Origin: Stercorarius parasiticus
Taxonomy: Eukaryota > Chordata > Aves > Charadriiformes > Stercorariidae
Direction: 5' to 3'
NCBI GenBank assembly: GCA_013396915.1
Contig: VWZL01005037.1
Coordinates: 231,140 to 295,139 of the forward strand
Length of the DNA: 64,000 nucleotides
The first letter of the stretch is position 1, and each line of letters opens with the position of its first letter. The position numbers were made by a program, and so were the translations under genes. Positions 12,700 to 26,880 of this stretch are shown in pieces. Below the pieces are notes generated by a model. That model had not been told where the DNA came from and did not search any database. It saw only the letters and a list, made by a program, of their open reading frames with translations.

Positions 12700-14121
12700 G
12701 ACTTAGGGCTAGTAGTGAACAGCAAATTAAATAAGGGCTTGCAATGTGATACAGCACTGAGAAAACAAACAAATGTGATTTTGGCCAGCGTATACGAAAG
12801 GATCACATTCAAAGTGAAGCTAGAATTGCATCAGAGGAGACAAAGCATTTGAGAATATGCTGTAGAAAATAATGGATTAATGGAGGAGTATACAAGGTGA
12901 TTCACTGGGTTAAAATTCAAAGCTCTGTGAACAGGTGCAGCTTCATAAAATTTAATAAAAATTTGCCTCCTTTTTCTAGAATTGAATTTGATTAATTTTT
13001 TTCAGTAACTCTGTGACTTCTTAATTCCCATAAATTTAGTATACTGCTTGGAATTCATCCTGAAGTTTTAAAGAAGACCACATTGGAGAGCAGCAGGTCA
13101 AGGAATCGTTTTCCAGTTCTTCTATGCTCAGTTCCTTTCCCAATTTACGAGCTAGGTTTCCTTAAGCACCCATGGGAAACTGAAAATGTTTCAGGCCCAA
13201 CTGTTAGCTAGCTCAAAGACTGCAGGCAACTCCCAAACTTGCGTAGCCTTACAGTAAACCTGGAGAGTTCATCAGTCTCAGCTGAGGCTGCAGCCTACTG
13301 CAGGCACACAGAGCAGGCAGATCCTGCCCGCCCTTCTGGCTGCTGAAAGTTAGAAATGCGCAACTGGAATTACAGCTAAAACCATTTGCTTGATATTTAG
13401 CTCTTTTGTTCTGAAAAGTTACAGTCACATGACATTATTTATATGGACTTTCTGAAAGCTTCTTACACCATTTTCACATGACAAGCCCCTGCTTAGGCTT
13501 GTAGCTGCAAGGATTCAGGAAAGAAGCACTGGAATGGTTTCAGCATTCTTTCAGTGCACAAAACAGAGCTGGTCACGTTGGGTGACACAGCTCTTAGAGA
13601 AAGACTGAGACACGGGCTGTCAACTTCACTGTCTTTGGCCTGTCAGACAGCATGCATAACATATGTTACTGGTCCTCATCCTTTGCTAACCTCTGCCTTT
13701 TCCAATGAGCTACAGCTGTGCATAAACAGTGCAAAGTATCAGCACTAGTGTACTTGGAAATTCTGTATGTGAAACACTGAATTTGTGCTTTGCACTCGCT
13801 TTACACCAGTGAAATTATTTCACAAGATGTCAGGCAGTAGAGAAAATTTTTGTAGTCTGGGAGTATTAAATCTACACACTGCTGCAGACTAATGTTTGCT
13901 ACAGGACCCTCATGTCCAGCCAGGCATTCATAGGGATGACCAAGAGACCAGTGGTCTCACCAGTTTGGAGGGGAATGAGCAGTTGATTGCTAGCAGTACA
14001 AGGATGACAAGAAAAAATGTCTGCCATCTACTATAATTAAAAGTAAAACCCAAGGACCTATCTGCTCTGTTAGAAGAGACAGGGTGAGCATGTGCAAGGC
14101 CAATGCTCAGTGTTCTTAAGT

Positions 14122-14136
14122 AAACAAACAAACAAA
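14122..14136. repeat. Short AAAC repeat
   Basis: About four units of AAAC, followed by a looser CACAAACACA stretch. Confidence 0.7.
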
Positions 14137-17100
14137 TGCACACAAACACAGAACAGATGTTTGATTCATAGGAGCTTTAAACCGGTGGGGTCACTTCCTG
14201 GATGTCTGCCACTTTCCATGTGGCAGTATATAAATCACACACAGAGTCTGTAATCTATACAAAAATCTATATAGCCTAGACAGAGGAATGGGCTACAAAT
14301 TTGTGGCCCAGGGAAATTTGCTGATGGCATGGAGCGTAGTAGCACACTGAAGAAAGAACTAATTTCAAGTTCAAATAAAAGTTTTTAATTTGCAATACAA
14401 CTTGGCTGCTGTGTGTACCATATGTGTCTTTCAAAGTAATAAACAAACATAGTGTATACACAGGTGACTGCAATGGAATTACAGTGGGATTATTTTGAGA
14501 GAAATTGTATAATAGGGGTATCTTTTCATCAAATATCAGTTAAATGTGGAGAAGCAATTAAGTAGAAGAAGAAAAACCACCAGGAGAATTCACTATACAG
14601 GTGAAAGAGTCGAATGAGTGTTTTCAGTGCTCTGAGCCAAGGTAGAAATGTCTTTGCTTTTACTTACAAACCCCTTTCCCAACAACCTGTTTTAGCACTT
14701 GGGAAGGCACAAAGAAGGAACATAAAGATAGAGAGGATGATGACAAGCTATAAATCTCAATGCTTAAATTAAGTGGTAGGGCTAGAAATACAGTACAGTG
14801 CGTCACTTGTTACAGTGTGACAAATGGTGCTCCATTTGCTAAAGTCATTTACAACTGGCCATTAATAAAGGGGCTGGGACAGGGGATGCCACCTGCTAAA
14901 GTTCTAGAAGGAAAGTGATTAAAAGTAGCTGGAAGTCTGAGTATACACTTCAGAGTATGGGCCAGGAAAGGATTTAATTCTTGTCCTTAAACATAAACAT
15001 TTTACTGATAATGTGCACTGCTCCCCCTAGAATTATAAAATCTAACCATAACAGACAATACTCCAGATGTGTTGTAAGGAGAAATTACTGGGAAAACCTT
15101 AAAACAAAGTAGTTAGAAGCTTTATCCTTGTATCATGAGACAGAGGTTTGTGGAACACACTCCTAAAAACTTATCAAGACCATCGTAGCAAACCCATTCA
15201 TAAAAAAAAAACCCAAATAACATCTCGGTGCAAATCTAGCTACCCTTCTTAGTGCATGAGCTTAGATGTGCAGGCTGTTTACCTGATTTTTCTCTTGATA
15301 CTATTTCCCTCCATGATGTGGAAATAGGAATTGAAGGAGGCTGTTTTCATCCTAATGCTTAAGTAGGTCACCAATTTATTGCCTCTTTGCCTTTCTTGGC
15401 TCCCTTCAACAACATATACCCAGGCATTTTTGCTGTATGCTGGTAGTTCCTGCTATTCCAAATTATTTTTTTATGTTCTTTAATAAAAAGTATCTGCAAT
15501 TGTGTAGGCCCCCCAACCAAGATTTGGTATCTAATTCCCTTTCAGAGCTGCACTACCCTCTGAAAGGATGTAGGCAGAGGAAAAAGCATGAGCCTGTCTC
15601 CTCGCGTGCCAGAGACTCATGGCATCATTTGACTCACACTGGTAGAGACCTCGTGGTCTGTGGTCCTAGATAATTTCACCTGTTCTTCCCTGTAACACTA
15701 CTTCTGAATTTGTTTGTTCTGTAATTAAAATTCATCAGACTGATAATATTAAGTACTTGAGTGCCTGTAAATGTTACGGATGCCCATCTCTACCAGACTG
15801 TTAAAGACAGATTTGAGTGTAAGCTTCAAACTTTTGGAGCCCAAACAGACATACAAGCTACAAAATACAGGAAAACCGTTCACCAGCTTCACTGGCAGCT
15901 TTTGTTTGGTAAACTTAAAGGAATGACACTTTTGTCCAAATAAGAAGCAATACTTACTAATATAGACAACCCATACAAATTATGAGCTACGTTACAAATA
16001 AATAACCTGAAATTATAAAACCAGGGTTATCAGTATGTTATTAAAAACAACACATGTATTTTTAACTATAAAAGAGATGCAAAAAAGGGAACAAGGACTA
16101 TCATGAACTGTTTTGTTTAATTGATGTCTTTTCTTTTAAATTAATGTGTGTAGTTTACAAACCACCATGCTACACTTTGCACTGTTCCAGGGAAACTCAT
16201 CTTACTTCTTTCCTGATCACCTGGAGAGGTGGTGCATTAGTATTCACATTGCTCTGACATGGATCACTTTTGCACTTGCCTCTGTCTTCCACATTCTTTC
16301 TGGTAACCTTTCAATTATTATGATAATTTTAAGCAAACAACTTGAAACAAACAGTAAAATCAACATGGCCAGACTGTGCCTTATTTTGTTTCTTTTATGG
16401 ACATTTGAATGTTGTTTGGTCAGGATGGCATTTGATTTGAATTTATCAGTCTCGGAGGAAAAACAGCAGAAGCTAATGTTTTATCCAAATGCAGACAAAA
16501 TAGGCATATAATTACAACTAGTTTCAATGCATTTATTTTCAACAGGTAATTTGATACTCTTACTTTTCAAGAATTAAGATGTCACAGACAAATAATCACA
16601 GCTTTTCAAGTTTGCTTCTCAAAAATACTTTAAAATCTTCCTGTGCTTTTTATTTTGATCTCAAATAGATGTATATAATTAGAAACTTGAACTTTAAAAA
16701 TGTTATATAGATAAACTTTTGCAATGGAAATGAAGTTGGAGATAATAGAGCAGTTAAAGTAAATGGATGTTAAGGGTAATATTTATCGATGTCTACATAA
16801 ATGAAAAGGAACCTTGGGGATATTCTGGTTTGCCAAATTTGTATTTTTTTGCCAAAGTACCAGACAACATATTGTCTGCAGAGTGGAGTTAGCTTCTTAG
16901 CCTTGTTCACGTTTAATGTAGTGAATCCTAGAAATGTGTGGGGTAACTTTGCCACTACTCAGCAAAAGAATGTTATGTCATAACTAATGTGAGATCTGTG
17001 TCATGGACAGATAACTGAAGGAGGTTGAAAGCATGATATGTTCTCTACAGTCTGAATTTAGGAATAAGGCATGCTAAAGATTGAAAAATGGAAACAAGAA

Positions 17101-17639
17101 AAAGACTATGAAAATTTTTGTTCAGTTGATAAAAAGCAGGATAGAGAGACTCACCCTAAGTAGAAAAAGGAACTTGCAAATGAGAGATTAAAAGTTAGAT
17201 CTTACTATAATCAAGAAAATAGTCCCGTGAAAGGGACTTTGTTATTAGTTTTGCTCAGAAATATTATTGCTAGAACCTGTTCTTTTAAATATCAAGAATG
17301 ATGTGTAGATTGCCACTACTGTATAATACAAGCAGATATTATTGATGACATTATGGCATCTGTATAAGTTAAACTGTAAGAAGCCCTACATAATGGAAGG
17401 AGGAAGATTTGAAAGAATTTCAAACACAGTTTCCAAGTTTATTTTTTTCTTGAATAAGGCAATTTTCTACAAAATAATATTTTTTAACAGTTCTGCTCTC
17501 AAAATGGCAACATTCTTTGGGCTGTCTTGTTTCAGCTAACAATGAGCTGCTAACCTGACCTACCATAAAAAGTACGGCAAATAAAACACAGTCTTATTTT
17601 TCTATCAATACACAAAGAGAAATTGTAGCTGTTATTGAG

Positions 17640-17900
17640 AGATGGTCACGTTTCACAGATGATCAAACAGATGCCAATTTAATTAACACTTTAGCCGTGG
17701 GATGAAATAATATTAGAATTTGACATGCTATACACAGAAAATTAATGATGTTTTTTGTAAATGTCACATCTGTAAGTTTTGATAAGGCCAGTTGATGGCA
17801 GACTGAAGCGTGATTGAAGGCAAGCTGAACTGTACAAAGTTTCTCAATTAGATCTGATCAGCTTAATTGATTGGAATTTGATGGTGAACTTAAAAGATTT
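17640..17900. promoter_or_regulatory. Candidate conserved non-coding element
   Basis: A repeat-free block dense in homeodomain-like cores: 'ccaatttaattaacac' near 17675, 'aaaattaatgatg' near 17738 and 'cagcttaattgattgg' near 17859. It has no open frame of note. Its texture suggests a developmental enhancer, but this is inference only. Confidence 0.3.
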
Positions 17901-19163
17901 TTTTTATTGAAAGGTCATGGGAGTACAATCCTATCTAGAACTCGTTCCCCAGTGCATTCTTTATCTAAGAGTGCCTGACGATTTACAATCTACCTTCATT
18001 TCAGGGACTACTGTTGATGAAGAGGCTCACTATTGTGGGCTGATAAAAGATCATGATACTTTTGAAGCGTGAAACTAAGAACCTAAAAAGACAATGAAAG
18101 AAAGAGTACATTGGGCTAGAACACAGGTACATTCATCACTTAAACCACATAGCTAGAAAGGTATTATGAAACAATACTGGCTTGGATCAATACAATTTAT
18201 GCATACATTAATAAATAAGTGTCAAGGAAACAAAAGTACAATGTTTCAGTTGTATAAGTAATAATCTATTAGATAATATAGGCCAATCGAAAGAAGACTA
18301 TTTCTTCAGAAAAGTTATTCCTTGGGAAAAATTAAGTACTAGTGGTGATATATAGATCTAATAGGTTAGATACCTAGGGAAACCATGAAAATTTAGAAAG
18401 TAAGTAAAATAAATGGGTTAAAGAGTTAAAAGAAATTTAACAGAACGTGTAAACTCCCTGAATACTGAACAGATAGATAACTATTTTTATATGATCTTTT
18501 CTGCTCCCTACTTGCAGTTATGTCTTACACTCTCTGTTTTCTGTAGTATGGTAGTTTTAATTTCAATGCTATAAATCTTGGGTTATGACTTTAAAGTCTA
18601 GCTGTTAATATTTATTGGTAAACTGAATGTCCATCTAAAAAGGGGCTATATTTGAATGGTTTATATCCCTTCCTTTGGTTTTCAATTAGAATCACAGAAG
18701 GCACATTAATGATTTGAAAAGATCATATTACTTTTATTTACTGGTATCTTCCCACCCACTGATACCTATCTTGGCCTAGCTTCCCTGTTGTAATCTTTCC
18801 AGATTAAGACAGTTTGTTGCACGCACATATATTTATCATAGAATATACAAAAATGTTTTGTAAAGAAGACAACAGAAAGCATTATTGCTTAAAAGTTTAA
18901 GTCAGACTTACAACAAATATGAATTGGTGCAGCTCCATTGGCTTTAGCGGTGTTACCTGATTTTTGGTAGCTAAGAAGCTGCCACAATATTTCCTTTTCA
19001 TTCTTGACATTTTACTTGTTTATTTTTATTGAATGTTGCAGCAGAAGATTGCCTTGGCTGTAAACACAAACAGCAATGCCTGTGAAATAGTGTTCGTATA
19101 CTCTGGCAGTGTATAGATTAGATAGGTTTAGTAGATGCAAAACCATGTCCGTATTTTTTAAGC

Positions 19164-19188
19164 AGGAAGAAAGGAAGAAAGAAAGAAT
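19164..19188. repeat. GGAA/GAAA simple repeat
   Basis: Interrupted purine repeat of AGGAAGAAAGGAAGAAAG type. Low-complexity DNA. Confidence 0.75.
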
Positions 19189-20992
19189 ACATGAAATACT
19201 GAACAGCAGGACTGCAGTGATTCATAACTTGCTCTCTGCACTGCTGTGACTTGTCACTGGTTGTTCACAACTTCAGCACAGTCTCTGGGGATTCACAAGA
19301 GTTTATGCATTAGCACAGCATTATTTCTGATCCCGTTGAAAAGTGCACAGAAACGTACGTGATTCAAGTCTTTGATTCTTTCCACACAGTGAAAAAAAAA
19401 GCAGCCACAACCAATTGAACTGCATACAAACTCCTTCAATCAAATGAGTATAGGTGCAATCCCTACTTTACTTCAGACAGGGACAGCCAGTCTGTGGGAG
19501 TGAGCATGGAGTGCAGATCCACGGTAGAAACAGCTCAGTGTCTGGATTACCAAAGAGAAAATATGGGGAGTTGTCTTGCAAATACACACGCGCTCTGCAT
19601 GCTCGAACGTGCTATCTGGTAACAGCTAGGGACAAAATCCTCTAAGTCTTAAGGGTAAGTTACAAAAATCCTTCTTCTGGGAAGATGACACAGAATGATG
19701 CTTTTCATGCCTAAGCATTAAGGCTGTTTCACTGGAACAGCATACAGAAACTAACAGCCAGTACGGTGAAGAAGAAATGTGTGTGCATGAGCTGGGAACG
19801 AAAGAGTAGGTCAAATATTACAAATACTTGACAAAAACAGAGCTTTATATCAACTCATCCTACCAGTTCTGACAGCTGGTGGCTAATGTCCCAGGTTGCC
19901 TTGTTAGCTGGCAGGGTAGGGTGGACCCACTTTTGAGGTCCTGTTGATTAGGGAGAGTTTAAAGACTTGCCTTTTCTGAAGAAGAGATACATTAAAAGAA
20001 GGAAGGAAAGAAAAAGGCTTTCCTCTTATCATCCTTCCGTCATCACCCACAGAAAGGAATTTGACCTTTTGATTGAGTTGTTTTCTTGCTTTGTTTAGTA
20101 GTGAATTGTCATTTGCAACGGGCCTCTGCCATCCATGAAGTCCTAAGCTCTCTCCTATAGAGATTTATGCTATGGAAGGAATGCACATCAGTAATAAAGA
20201 TCAACAGGATTATAGTTACTTAACTGGACTCTGGCTAATAAAATTAACCAATAGATTTAAGAGAGTTGTTTTGTTTTCTTTTGTTCAGTATTGCCAACAA
20301 TATTTTCCCTCTGACTAGATTCCAGGAAAAAGAATTCCTAGTTTCCTAAGCTTTTAGTGAAGTTTGCTTCTTTTTACATTGTGCCTCTAAATTTAGGAAG
20401 TGTAAACTCTTAATGACCGTTCAAATATAAATTAAACAGACAAAGTGGTAGCTGCATTTTACAATACAAAGTAATTTAGGATTGCCGTATGCTATCACAG
20501 CTTGATTAGAGTAACAATAACAAAACTCACAGAATGTTTCCTGTTTGTTTTTCAAGTTTTGCCCCTTAAGGTTTTAGCAGAGGAATTCCACATAAGACAG
20601 TAAGCCATAATTCTTTGCCTTCCGTAATGTTTGCTTTTGCCCAACCCATTTCACATTTGTATATCACAGTAATATACTTGCAGTTATTTGAACAGAAATT
20701 ATACAATGTATTTTAACTTCTGAGCAATAATTGGAAGTAACAACAGAATCTTAAGTAGTAACCCAGCTGTCTCCTAAGTATTATTAAGCCTAAAGAGTTA
20801 TTGGGAATGCACAAAACTACAAAGGAATTGTAAAGAAATGATTTCATCTGTATATGATTTTAATCAAGCTTGGCTTGCTGTTAAAAGGCTTGTTTAATGA
20901 AGACTGCATTTCCCTTATGAGAGTCCTGACCATGTAGTTCAGTATCAGCCAACCAAGGCTTATTGCCGTAACAATAGCTAGAGGGTTTACCA

Positions 20993-21024
20993 CAAAAAAA
21001 AAAAACCCAAACAAAAAAAACCCC
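20993..21024. repeat. A-rich tract with C interruptions
   Basis: Two A runs separated by 'cccaaac' and ending in CCCC. Low-complexity DNA with no retroposon body recognised. Confidence 0.75.
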
Positions 21025-22628
21025 TTTCATTTCAGTCTGTTTCTGATCACTTATTTAGAAAATGACAAACAACAGACAAAAAATTCAAAGTAACTGATAA
21101 TTAGTGAAAAGTCTGCTCGAACAAATATAAACTTATAGAAGTTAAATAATATTTTATTCATATAATTTTCAATCCAGTTAATTAATTAAAAGAATCAGTT
21201 CATCTGGGATTTTCTTCTTATGCTACATCATTATTTCTGCTACTGTAATGTTAGTGATTTTAAAAAGTGAAGTCAAACTCTTTGCAGCTAAACTCTTACA
21301 AATGTAATATGTGGATGTTGGATTTAATATTTCTAATGCAAATACAGAGAACTGCTTTGCAGAACTATGAAAACATAATAAGATGATTTTGTGTAATGCT
21401 AACTCAAAACTGAAACAAATGTCTTTATCTTCTAATTTAAGGACATGCTCCTGCAAACGTTCACATTATTTGTAGAAAAACACATAAAGGAACGATATGC
21501 TAACGATCCCAACTCCTGATTTTAATGGCATTAATAAAATGAAGTAAACTTCTACATCTGTCTCAGTGTTTGCAGTCAGGATTGGTGCTTTAGTGCCAGA
21601 TTTTGAAAACTCCAATTCACACAGATTGTTCCTTTGAAGTTAATGAGATATTTGTATGAGTAGGGGCTACTCACTTGAGTCGTGTTTTCTGGTTGGAGCC
21701 TTAGTCCTTTCTCTTGCCAAGTGTACTTAAGTTTATAAGACCATCCATTTCAACACATTTTGTTTAGTTAAACTGAAGTACTTCATTTTTAAGGAAAAAG
21801 TTATATTGCCAAAAAGTATAAACAGGACTAACTTTGACTAATATAAATATTTGAAAACCAGAACTTTTTGTTACATCTTATAGAAACAATCCTAGTGCAG
21901 ATGACAGAGGGAAAAGTGCTTTTATGGAATAGCCGGTTCAACTGAAGTATAGCACAGAGGAAATTTTAAAAATAAATGTGAGGAAATCTGTCTTCTAACA
22001 GCCAGCATATTTGGATCAAGTTCAGAATATTTTTGCCTAACAATTAAATGGAAATTCTTTACATTTCCAGTTCCGCAGCACATTATTTAAACCTTAAGCC
22101 TCTCTAATTAAGAGGAATCATTAAATTTATTCCTATTGCCTGCTTTAAAGTTTATTTGCTAATAAGCAACTGGACAAGGGATGTGTGAAATGAATAGTTG
22201 AAGAAAAACTCTGACAGCAAAAGAGAGGTCTGGAGGGTGAAGTTGGTTTATTAGGCACCGTTTGTCATGAATGGGTCTACTGCACGTACAAAAGCAAATC
22301 CCACTACCTTAGAAGATTAATTCTGAAGGAGGCACTCTTGGGTCAAAGTATACATAAGCGTGTGCCTAATCTCAGAGAAATCAGGCTATTTTCTCACAGC
22401 AATTAAGCAGAGGTCTAGGGTTTCACCCACAGTGTATTTAAACACAGGATACAATTAAACCCCAAAGTATTAATATCTGTGCTGTGCAAAATTGCCCAGG
22501 AAATAGATTTTGCCCTCTTTCAAATGAAAGCAAGGCAAATTAAGGAGGACGACTTTATTTGAGTAAAAATTATCCCGAAACAAATGTAAATCGTTCATTT
22601 TTAACTGTTAATTCCTTATGCACACTAC

Positions 22629-22654
22629 TTTTTCTTTTTTTTTTTTTCTTTTTC
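22629..22654. repeat. T-rich tract
   Basis: Interrupted poly-T of about 26 bases with single C breaks. Confidence 0.8.
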
Positions 22655-25600
22655 CTGCTCACATAATTTACTCTGGAAGGTACAATGTTCAGTGGATATG
22701 GGTGATCAATACCATTTCATTAAAATAGCTTTGTTTTCATGGCTAGTATAATTTCTACAGGATAACGGTTCAACAAAAGCATTTTGAACAAATTATGAAC
22801 AAAATGCTGCTCTGTACTGGCAATCTTTAAGATCAAGGAAAAGAGTGACCGTAACATCTTATTCAGCAAAAAGCAGTTACAAAAGATCTCTTTCCTCCTT
22901 GATGTCTACGGATTATTGAGCAGTGTGAGCGGAAAGAACACTGTGACTTAAAGAAATTTAATGCCAATTTGTAATGTTTCTAAAGAAACGGGAAAAACTC
23001 CTCTAAACATACAACATAATTTTCACTGCATATGAACTCCTTCGCATAAACGTAGTAAGAATTAAATAATTCTTTTAAAAAAAAATCTTCTTTTTCAGCT
23101 CCCTAAAAATTCTCTCTGATTTTATGGTCTTTCACATTATCATTTAAAATGTAATTCACTTTTGTATAGCTATCATACCTACATCATCTATTTCACTCCC
23201 AAATCACTTTATAAAAAGAAAAAAATCAATCTTTCCCCCTTCACTTTAGATGATTGGCATTTTCTATCAGAAAAAACTGCTTATACACAAAGTAACACAT
23301 TCTGCACTGTGATAAATCTTATCTCCTGTATTTTTAAACTTAGAATTGTTCAAACTTGCTTACCATAGCAATGTACATAACAATATAAACAAATTAATTC
23401 TAGATCTCAAAGCTTCTATGTATTAAGTTTTATGAATTCTGTGGAAAATCTTAGTATTTTGAGCTTTCAAATCGATGATGTGTTGCACAGGATGTTAATA
23501 AATAGTCTAAATAGTGAAGTAACATGCAGTAATTTTTTAAAGGAAACAAAAAATTACTTCTCACTGATCACGTTGGTCAGCAAGACACTATTTTAACCTT
23601 TAAAAATGCAGCATATCCCAAAACAAGTTACTTCTTAAATAAATGCTCCGCTTGAGCACAAGTGCCCTTTTAAATGATTATATCTCAGCACTTGCAACAA
23701 AAAGAATTTCACCTATCACCTTTACACTGTTGATGTGCTGCATTGGGTGAATCCATAACCTTTTCACAATATGTAACATGCTGCAGAACGCAAAATTACT
23801 TGCTAACTTTAATTAAATCCCTTCAGAAAAGTCCTGCTGACCTCTTTATGAAAGAAATCTTACTAAATGAAAAAATAAAACCAAATTCCAAATCCCTCTA
23901 TATTTGATAACTCTAAATGAATCTGCAACCATTTCAGAAAATTATCTTTCAGAGCACTAAGTAAGTTTCCTGCTCTAAATTTTTCATAATAAGGTTTTTA
24001 GATAAATTTCAGTAAACATTAACAAAATTTTCTTGTTGAAAACCCATGATCTTTTATTTTCCCAGCAGTCTCTAAGGGGATGGAAACTTCCTGAAGTCTT
24101 TGGAACAGGCCTTAAAATAGCAAGCTAGGTAAGTCCTCCAGATTGTAAACTTCCCAGAAAAGATTTCGAGACAAAACTTATTGAGACAAAATACTTTATT
24201 CACTTTACCTTCTAAAGCACCAGATTTGCATTTTTTTTTTCTGAGAAAACACATTCTAGATGAAAACAATAGACATAAAAGGACCCTGACCACTGAAACA
24301 AACAGCAAAACTGCCCATGAGCCAAATTCACTATTGTATAAATGATTGTAGCTGGCATACAGTTGTGACCTCTCTGCTCACTACAAAATCACAACAATGA
24401 TTTTAAACTTTAAATTACGTTAGGAGCAAAATCAAACATAATATATACTACCTTCAAAGTCCGTGATTAATTTAAAGGGACAAAAGAGTTTGCAAATTCT
24501 GTTTCACTCAGTTCAAGTTAAAGGATCAGACCTCTAACGACAGTTAATGCTTCCTGATTATAAAAAGAAATTTAGTAAGCCAGTGCCTACACACATGTAT
24601 GCAGTAATAACGGTTAAGCCTGTGCATGCACACATTAACATGGGCACAGGCTTCAAACCAGCAAGAGACTGATTTTATATGCAGGCTGAATCTATAAAGA
24701 CTAAAAACTTTGTAGTCGTCTTCTGTAAGACACAGGTGCTACAGTTCACTTTTGATACTGAAATGATCATAATAATTTTTTACTGTGTTCTCTACAACAT
24801 GAATTAAAGAGGAAACATAAAGCTTGATGTGTTTTATCCTTAGATAAAGAAAATAAAATCTTTGTGAAGACAGTGGGTCCTAAATGACCAATGTGACAAA
24901 TTTTAAATAACAGCATTTGTTGCTGTCTTTACTGTATTTTTTTTAAATTCTGTTTCAGACACAGCTAGAAAGAAGCTTATTTATTTGAAAAGAATTTTTT
25001 TTTTCAAGAAAGTATGCCTTATAATTAAAAAAAGCCCTCAATAATGAAAAGAAATTCAAAAGGATTTTTTTTTTTTTAATGTTCTGAGTTAATACGATGT
25101 TCATCTCACAATAGACACAACCTCCTGATGTAAAATCAAAATTAGTGTCCAATGACACGCTGAAGCACAGCGTATGGAACTTGCCGTGGCTTTCTCAAGA
25201 CAAAGGAGATGAGTTATCTGATTGGTGTGTAATCACAAAGTTAAACAAACAGCAATAAAGCTAAACTAATTCACTGTCAAGTCTACATGTCATCCTGGTT
25301 GGTTCATTATGTGCATTTGTGACAAACAATACGGAAGAGACAACTGTACTGAATCAAATAACTTGCAACAGTTTACACTCCTATAAAACTATTTACATTT
25401 TGTCAAATGAATATTTATAACAAGTGGCTTTCCCTTCACAAACACTGTAGCTCAAGCAGCTCCCATTCATTATCGTATTTAGGATGTACAAACACTAATT
25501 CTGTGAGTCAGCGACACAGTCTGTTGTAACTTGCCATAAAACAAGGCCTGCAATACTAATATAAAATCTAGGAGAAACGTGCTGTTGCTTCCAGTTTTTC

Positions 25601-26559
25601 AAACATCCTAGCATTTTTATGTCTCCAAGTCACAGGAATTCAGTTTCAATATTATATCTGCCCTTCAGCATAGCATGCCCCAATGAAACAGCCGGTGAAG
25701 TTTATTTTGCACTTTATCAATACAGTGTAAACCAGCATGTGCTTACCTCCATGGGGTTACTGAACCCAACTTGTCTGTGTGCACAGACAGCACTTTGGCC
25801 ACAGATGTGACTGGTTAACTGTACAAGCAAGGAGGATAAATCCACACAACAATACTTCATTCACCAAGGAAATCTGCTGTGGATTACAGCTTCTCTATGG
25901 TTACGTCTGTTCTTAATTTACTGCTTTTATTCAGTTTTCAACCATAAATGAGCCCCTTATGAGGCATTCAGTATGCAGAATTGACAACTCTTTTTATCTA
26001 CTTGAAAAATATTTTTGGATAATAATTTATGGTTAAGAAATATTTTAAGCCATTTGAATAGTTACATTATATTCTTTCAGTACTTAATGATGCAGTATCC
26101 CCTGTAAAAATGGAGACCTGGGCAATCTATTGATTTCATATATTTATAACAAAACACAGCAGCCTTGGCCATACAGAAACACAAATTTTAAAACTGCATA
26201 TATCATGGGAATGGCACTGTGTTTCTTTTAAAAGCTCTTAAACAGCATCTCATGAGGAAATCCTTGGCCAGAACTGTGACTAAGGGCCCTGTGGATGGGA
26301 ATATAAAGGAGGTATTTTGGCAGGCATGATATTTTGTTTATGGCTTTCTTTTTTTTTAAGTTTGCGATAGATGTAGATTTTAAACCCTATTCAACAGAGA
26401 AAATGTGAAGTTGTCTGTAATGCTGGGGAGCGTTACTGCATTATTTATGTTTTATGTATGAAACTGAAATGTGAGCATAGGTATTTTAATCTTGTTTCAC
26501 CATCAAAGATAGTCTCTCAATTTGTATGCCGAATTAATGCGCTATCTACTTTGTAAAAG

Positions 26560-26880
26560 CCATCTAAAGGGAATGATTAGCATTGGGCACTAAGTGATGC
26601 TTAGGCAGGAAGGTTGTGAGTAAGCAGAGCTGCCTAGGAAACTAGCAACGTGCTGCAATGCTACTGGTATGTTTTGTTGCATGCCGATATCATCCTTTCT
26701 ATCAGTTCCGACATATGTCCTCAGAGGGACATCATCCATCGAAACTATAATTGGCAATAGGAAGGCAGCCATGTGAATGATATGGAATATTTTTATTAAT
26801 TGAGACAATAGTGATGAGGCTTTAAAAAGCCTTCCAAGATGACAAAGTCCCCTTTGCATTATTTTAGATTAATTTAAAGT
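26560..26880. promoter_or_regulatory. Candidate conserved non-coding element
   Basis: Repeat-free sequence with an octamer-like CTTTGCAT at about 26852-26859, followed by a homeodomain-like 'agattaattta', and an ACAAAG word just upstream near 26843. A small perfect inverted repeat, GGCTTT-AA-AAAGCC, lies at 26818-26831. An 89-codon minus-strand frame (26590-26859) spans it. Its translation is unrecognised, and I favour regulatory over coding sequence. Confidence 0.3.

Larger units (their letters stand above)
9463..17639. other. Non-coding DNA, no gene seen
   Basis: This long AT-rich stretch has no recognised mobile element. Simple tracts include TTA/T-rich 10633-10675, poly-A 12685-12699 and AAAC-type 14122-14136. 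The 95-codon frame at 12047-12334 encodes one strongly hydrophobic segment followed by lysines. About 110 bp after it comes a purine run (near 12448-12461), but no LTR or other retroviral part was found. The 121-codon frame at 16146-16511 is also hydrophobic and unrecognised. No convincing exon boundaries flank either one. Confidence 0.5.
17901..26559. other. Non-coding DNA with several enhancer-like patches
   Basis: No gene and no clear mobile element. Simple tracts are GAAA/GGAA 19164-19188, an A/C-rich run 20993-21024 and T-rich 22629-22654. Patches at about 20100-20240, 20820-20960, 22080-22330 and 25190-25340 resemble conserved non-coding DNA in complexity and motif content, for example 'taatcacaaagttaaac' near 25230. 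All open frames are 60-80 codons and unrecognised. Confidence 0.5.

Noticed and set aside
16146..16511. 121-codon hydrophobic frame that could be a membrane protein exon
   Set aside because: No convincing acceptor and donor bound it, and the hydrophobicity reflects T-rich codons.
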